Source: Cycas panzhihuaensis (Eukaryota; Cycadophyta). From it: a stretch of DNA of 64,000 nucleotides. The notes beneath the pieces were generated by a model. It was not told where the DNA came from. It saw only the letters and a list, made by a program, of their open reading frames with translations, and did no database searches. Of the stretch, positions 59,811-64,000 are shown one piece after another; positions within the stretch are counted from its first letter, which is position 1, and each line of letters begins with the position of its first letter. The position numbers were made by a program, and so were the translations under genes. Where the stretch lies: NCBI GenBank assembly GCA_023213395.1, contig CM041465.1:233313741-233377740 (forward strand). The letters are read 5' to 3'.

Positions 59811-60098
59811 ATGACAATGATATTGTTTATTATTCATGGTGTTCATACCATTAGATTTTCATTATTATCTAGTGCCTTTTGCCTTTGCCATGACCTTGTT
59901 CTTCTTCTCATCAGAGGAGAGTACTATAGATGCCCATGGAAACTTGCTCACAGAGGTTCTTGGCTTGCCTTTATTCAACCTAAAGATGGAGGTGTTGTAA
60001 TGTTTTATAACAAGTGTTTGTGTTATTATTGCAATTCTGCCTTTGACATAGATTTAAGGACTAATGAAATCCAAATACTTGGAATCATGCACACTTAA
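59811..60098 (+). pseudogene. Possible F-box/KIB1-4 beta-propeller (DUF295-like) fragment
   Basis: A 95-codon frame with ATG and stop. It contains FSLLSSAFCLCHDLVLLLI, then RGSWLAFIQP, VVMFYNKCL and FDIDLRTNEIQILG. This order (LSS...D..VLLI...G.W......VV.. .K.....FD..T..I..L) resembles the repeat of KIB1-4 propeller domains in plant F-box proteins. It is far shorter than the usual 300-400 residues and has no F-box, so it would be a remnant if real. The assignment is by pattern only; chance coding is possible. Confidence 0.33.
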
Positions 60099-60790
60099 TT
60101 AATTACCCTTTGCTTGTCAATTAAGAACTTTTTTAAACTAAAGATCTAAAGAGGTTTGTGATTATGTGGGCTAAGAAATATTTTAGGGAACCCTCATGAC
60201 TTAGAGACAAACCCATAATTAGATATAGAATATGGTAAGAAGAGAATATCCTTATGAAGTAATGAACTACATTAATTTCATGAATTTGGAGATAAAGAAA
60301 AACTCATATGGTGAGAACCAATGCTAGCCATACATCATCTATTTAAGGAAGAGGCATAATGTGGGCTGAAGACTATTAACCTATACTCTTTCAAGCTTAA
60401 ATATTTGTTACTACTATTATTACCCTTTTATGAATATAATATAAATGAATTGTCACATATCAAGAACCAAAGAGAAATTGTGAGTGTCGAAGTTCAATAT
60501 AGTTATTAGCTATAAACAAATTCATATTCTATTTTCATAAAATCTTAAATTGGGGGGAAATTAAGGATATTATCTAGTTTTAGTAATGAAACATATTATT
60601 AAACTTAGGCCTGTAGATTTGACATTTTCCCAAATTTAAATTGGAGGGGTAAACACCAAAGTAAATACCAAATCAATGCTACTAAACTATACGTTAGGGG
60701 AGGCTACTTTTGGTCAAATTATTCCATGTAGTCATGAATAAAACCTAGCAAATATGTATACTCATTTATAGCATATATATTTATTTATCT

Positions 60791-60793
<3 letters not shown>
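60099..60793. other. AT-rich intergenic sequence
   Basis: Nothing recognised. Confidence 0.5.

Positions 60794-60843
<50 letters not shown>
60794..60843 (+). repeat. (GA)25 microsatellite
   Basis: Fifty bases of uninterrupted GA repeat, unrelated to the AT/GT microsatellites in Gypsy-E. Confidence 0.97.
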
Positions 60844-60845
<2 letters not shown>

Positions 60846-61596
60846 CTTTGCAAATGAGCATATAGTAGTTATGGCCATTGGTGTGGAGACTATAGTGGAC
60901 TTATGGTGTCTACATAAATATTATTATTCTTTTCATTACAAATACATATATATATATTACAATACTACACTAGTTCCTTAATACTGTTGTGTTTCTCCAT
61001 GAAATGCAAGAATGCAAAGATTATAAATTTGGATGGAAGACTAAGTTATTAATTCCTTATGAACCTTTTTTGGTAGCATAGTGTTTTTCTAAAGTTACGA
61101 GGGGATTGAAACTTTAACGAGGATTCTTCCTCTAATTAGACCACTAACAAATATTCTAAATTTTGATGTGAATTCTATATGTTCATTAAATCTAACATAA
61201 TTTAGCCTATTTGTTGATCCCCACTTCCAATGGCTAAGAGGGGTGTTACATGTGACCTATTGCAAATTGGGTACAAGTGCAATAACAAATTCTGAATGCA
61301 AGTCAAGTTTTCTTTATTTCTTAATGTTCCCTTTAAAGGTAACATTGTTTCTAAGTAGAAGTAGGATTGGGATGTGGCTAAGTGCAAAAAATGTTATCTT
61401 ACTTGGATGTGTAAAAAGCATAGTTGACTTAAATGGTACAAATTATTTATAAATTTATTATTCATATGTGTTAACCCAACTTTCTATTACCTTTTGATGA
61501 TTCTTAAAGAGTACTAATTAAATTGGTTAAGAAATAACTATGGGCATCTAAGGATTCCTTTATGTAGATGGCTTGGAAATCTTGTTGCCTTCTTAG
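60844..61596. other. AT-rich intergenic sequence
   Basis: Nothing recognised beyond short A/T runs. Confidence 0.5.
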
Positions 61597-61794
61597 AACG
61601 GGTGGAGAATTGGGCAAATCGGATTTAGAAGTATAAGATTTCTTCGTTGGTGTGAAGAACATACACTTCAAATTGAATTCGGTTGTAGAATTTGTCCTAA
61701 ACTTTCTAAGCCAGGGTGGGCCGTCCATTGCCCATTTTGTGGTCTACAAGAATCAACACTTTATTTGCCTCGACTACGTTTAGAAATCACCTAA
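61597..61794 (+). other. Short open frame with zinc-ribbon-like cysteines
   Basis: A frame of 65 codons without ATG, from after a TAG (61594-61596) to TAA (61792-61794). It contains RFLRWCEEHTLQIEFG, then CRICPKLSKPGW and VHCPFCGLQ, giving C-x2-C-x12-C-x2-C, the spacing of a zinc ribbon. No family recognised. It could be an exon or exon remnant, or chance. No splice sites were established. Confidence 0.3.
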
Positions 61795-62076
61795 TGTCTA
61801 TAAGAAAAATAATATTTGCTATGTAAGTTATTTTTGAGCCAAGGGCATGGACGTCAGAAAATTAACATATAGTCTATAAAGCTTACTTTTGAGCCACCGT
61901 TGTCCGAGCGTTCGGCTCTCGGGATTGTCTTCTTCGGCATGGTATGCAGAAACCGCCTAGTCTTGTGGGGACAATTCTGTAATATATTTCCATGGAATAC
62001 AGCCGTGATTTCCAATAACCCCTAAAATAAAATACGAAAAACAGACAGACAATAGAAACTTATAATATGGTGCTTC
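61795..62076. other. Intergenic sequence downstream of the DUF599 gene
   Basis: No frame recognised. It is the 3' flank of the minus-strand gene. Confidence 0.5.
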
Positions 62077-62082
62077 TTTATT
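62077..62082 (-). promoter_or_regulatory. Polyadenylation signal AATAAA of the DUF599 gene
   Basis: AATAAA on the minus strand, about 98 bases beyond the stop codon, a normal 3' UTR distance. Confidence 0.65.
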
Positions 62083-62179
62083 TACAACACGAAGGATCCG
62101 TTGCAGAAAACACGATGTTTGCTCCAACGGTCACAGAAGCACAAATTTCAGGCCATTCGAGATTCTTTACCGGATCGCC

Positions 62180-62960
62180 TCAGACCGGCAGCTCGTCTAT
62201 ATTTTTCGCAGGAGCTTCGTAAACGAAGATGAAATCCAGATTATAGAGAACGGGCACCGTCGCCACCGAACCGACGAAGGCCATTATTGGGCCGAATATC
62301 CAAAGCAGCAACGGGAACGCTATATAAAACGCTCTGTTCCCAATCGTATTGAACGCAGACCCCCTCTCGAACATTTCGCAGACGTACTGCGGAGTGACGA
62401 ACGGCGACTGAAATTGCGTGGTGTTTATCAGGTAGTTGACCTGATTCAGGAACCGGACCGCCAGCGAATGGCAGAAAAACGAAAACAGGAAAAACGTCAA
62501 CAGCGACACGTATTTCAGGGCCACCATGACTTCGCCGTGCGCACCGTAAGCCGTATCGTTCACAGGCTTCTTCACGCTGTACGTGCTGCTTATGACGGCA
62601 GCCAAACCGCAGCTCAGAAGAATGGAAGTGGTGGCCATGAGGGTCGATCCCATGATGCTGTTTCTTAACGTCTGCACCGCAACTATGTTCTTCTTCTCGT
62701 TATCCTGCAAATCGTCGTAACCGGAAATTAATTTATAAATCTGATATCGCGTTCTCAAAATTAATCGAATTATTTGCTAATTATAATCGAACCTTGATGA
62801 TGCTTTGGATCCATAGCCTTCTTCCGATGGCGTTAACGCCGATCGTGGTGCGGAGGGGACGGTTCCTGACGCTGTGCCACAGGAAGCCGTTGTACGCCAA
62901 GGCAATCAGAACGCCCAGGGGCACCAGAATGGCGTCCAGGTAGCATTTCTTCCATTCCAT
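62180..62960 (-). CDS. DUF599 family membrane protein, two exons
   Basis: A 230-residue protein of a conserved plant family of unknown function. Exon 1 is 62960-62793 and exon 2 is 62704-62180. The 88-base intron has GT at 62792-62791 and AG at 62706-62705, phase 0. I chose ATG 62960 (MEWKKCYLDAILVPLG, the usual family start, with A at -3 and G at +4) over the in-frame ATG at 62978, which has a weak context and would add six residues. Hydrophobic segments lie at about residues 8-25, 74-95, 113-137 and 181-206, so a four-helix membrane protein is predicted. Conserved stretches include NEKKNIVAVQTLRNSIMGS (58-76), FFCHS (132-136) and GNRAFY (178-183). No stops or frameshifts, and its GC content is above that of the neighbourhood: it looks functional. 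Confidence 0.95.
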
Positions 62961-62978
62961 TCTGCCAAATCCTTGCAT

Positions 62979-64000
62979 TCGTTCGGCCGCGGGCCGAGCC
63001 GAGGTCGTCGATCTGTCTGATCCGAGGGGTAGCGCATGGATTGCCAGTAATAAATGGTGGAATGGCGCACGGATTGTCAGTACCGAAGGGCGGAAAACAG
63101 GCGCAAGCTCGAGGATTGGTGGGAATTCGTTTAATTTAATGGAAGCAAGTGAGAAGCCCAGTGGCCACTAGACATCGTGATGTACAGATGTCTTGGCACC
63201 CGGCGTTGGGGGGTGGGAGATGGCAGGTGAATTGGGTGGTTGAGGGTGTTTAAAAGGAATAAAGAAATGGAACGTGAAGGAGCTTGTGGATAACGTGGGT
63301 AGGAAAGGTAGGCACCACGGGAAAGTTGTGTGGGATGTAACTAACAATAGGCCGATGGATGGATGAATTTTCACGTATCTTCTGTATTTGTTTATTTTCT
63401 GTTTTCCTTTTTTGAGGATCTGTTCGGCTTGTTTGAAATCTGTCTCCACAATTCTCTTTTAATTTTAATTTTGCGTTTTTTCCGTCCTTGCAGAGGGGAA
63501 AAGCATTGTGCATGGAGGGCTTATGGGAGGTTGCTTTACAAAAGAGAGTATATACTTTCTCGAAGGAAGTAAACAAAGAGTGAATGGTACATGCTCTAGG
63601 AAATGCTCAGGGAGCATTACTATTAACCTTTTTTTTCTTTTTTTTTCAATTGGAATTATAAGACTAAAATACTTTACACATGATATAATCAGCGTAAATG
63701 GCAGTTTAGCTTGAGAATCAAGGCTACGCAACACAATGTATTTCTTTTAAATGTCTGATCAAACTTGTATCATTTTATTTATCTTAAATCATGACAAGCG
63801 CTTGAAATCTTGCAGTAAAGTGTAAGTGTATAAGTGGATGCTCCACTAAGTGTTAATTAATCATCATGAGAAAACGACTCCACTTAATCTAATTTGTTGA
63901 TGTGAGTATTTAACTATTACTTCTTATCAAAAAGGAATATTTGTATGCATAAAATATGACAAAAAAAATGTCTGTAATTAAGTTTGAGATCTATATTATT
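62979..64000. other. Upstream flank of the DUF599 gene
   Basis: The first 300 bases are GC-richer than the surroundings and should hold the minus-strand 5' UTR and core promoter. A TATA-like element could not be fixed. Beyond about 63300 the sequence is AT-rich with only small frames that I do not support as genes. Confidence 0.5.

Noticed and set aside
63168-63734. Overlapping frames of 60-108 codons upstream of the DUF599 gene
   Set aside because: No motif, no splice context joining them to the gene, and they overlap on both strands.

Overview
The window looks like nuclear DNA of a seed plant with a large, repeat-filled genome. It is AT-rich, carries no organelle or bacterial signature, and holds one recognisable ordinary host gene: a two-exon DUF599 membrane-protein gene on the minus strand at 62.2-63.0 kb. 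Nearly everything else is nested, decayed retrotransposon. The old, heavily mutated copies (sister LTRs differing by about 6-7%, dozens of stops per pol gene) would suit a gymnosperm or another slow-turnover large genome, but that is inference and no lineage marker is visible.

Layout. 0.5-5.8 kb: a structurally complete Copia element (Copia-A) with two LTRs, tRNA-iMet primer site, polypurine tract and an AATAA target duplication. 6.7-17.1 kb: a second Copia (Copia-B), split in its integrase by an L1-type LINE (LINE-A, 8557-13658) that is framed by an 11-bp target duplication and ends in poly(A). 17.2-27.7 kb: a minus-oriented LTR element (Gypsy-C) with 499-bp LTRs, a Ty3-type RNase H remnant and an opposite-strand frame resembling plant-mobile-domain or plant-transposon proteins. 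27.7-29.6 kb: a plus-strand Ty3/Gypsy protease-RT fragment (Gypsy-D). 30.9-47.7 kb: a Ty3/Gypsy element (Gypsy-E) with about 3.1-kb LTRs, gag, protease and RNase H but no recognisable RT. Its right LTR is swollen by about 1.4 kb of (AT)n/(GT)n microsatellite and by insertion of a small gag-only Copia-type element at 43019-45973. 48.8-48.9 kb: a cluster of strong hairpins. 49.2-50.0 kb: a second copy of the plant-mobile-domain-like sequence. 50.5-59.2 kb: a minus-strand Copia (Copia-F) split in RT by a near-full-length LINE (LINE-B, 51198-57425) of the same family as LINE-A.

59.2-64 kb is the genic margin: a possible F-box/KIB1-4 propeller remnant, a (GA)25 repeat, a short open frame with a zinc-ribbon-like cysteine pattern, and the DUF599 gene with its polyadenylation signal. 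The transposon pieces do not form a working pathway. They record layered insertions, and several lost catalytic residues are explained by G-to-A or C-to-T changes, as expected from long deamination of methylated DNA. I found no tRNA, rRNA, CRISPR array, or clearly undescribed coding system. The best leads are the opposite-strand domain in Gypsy-C, the gag-only element inside the microsatellite, the conserved GC-rich hairpin module of the Copia-A LTR and the hairpin cluster at 48.8 kb.
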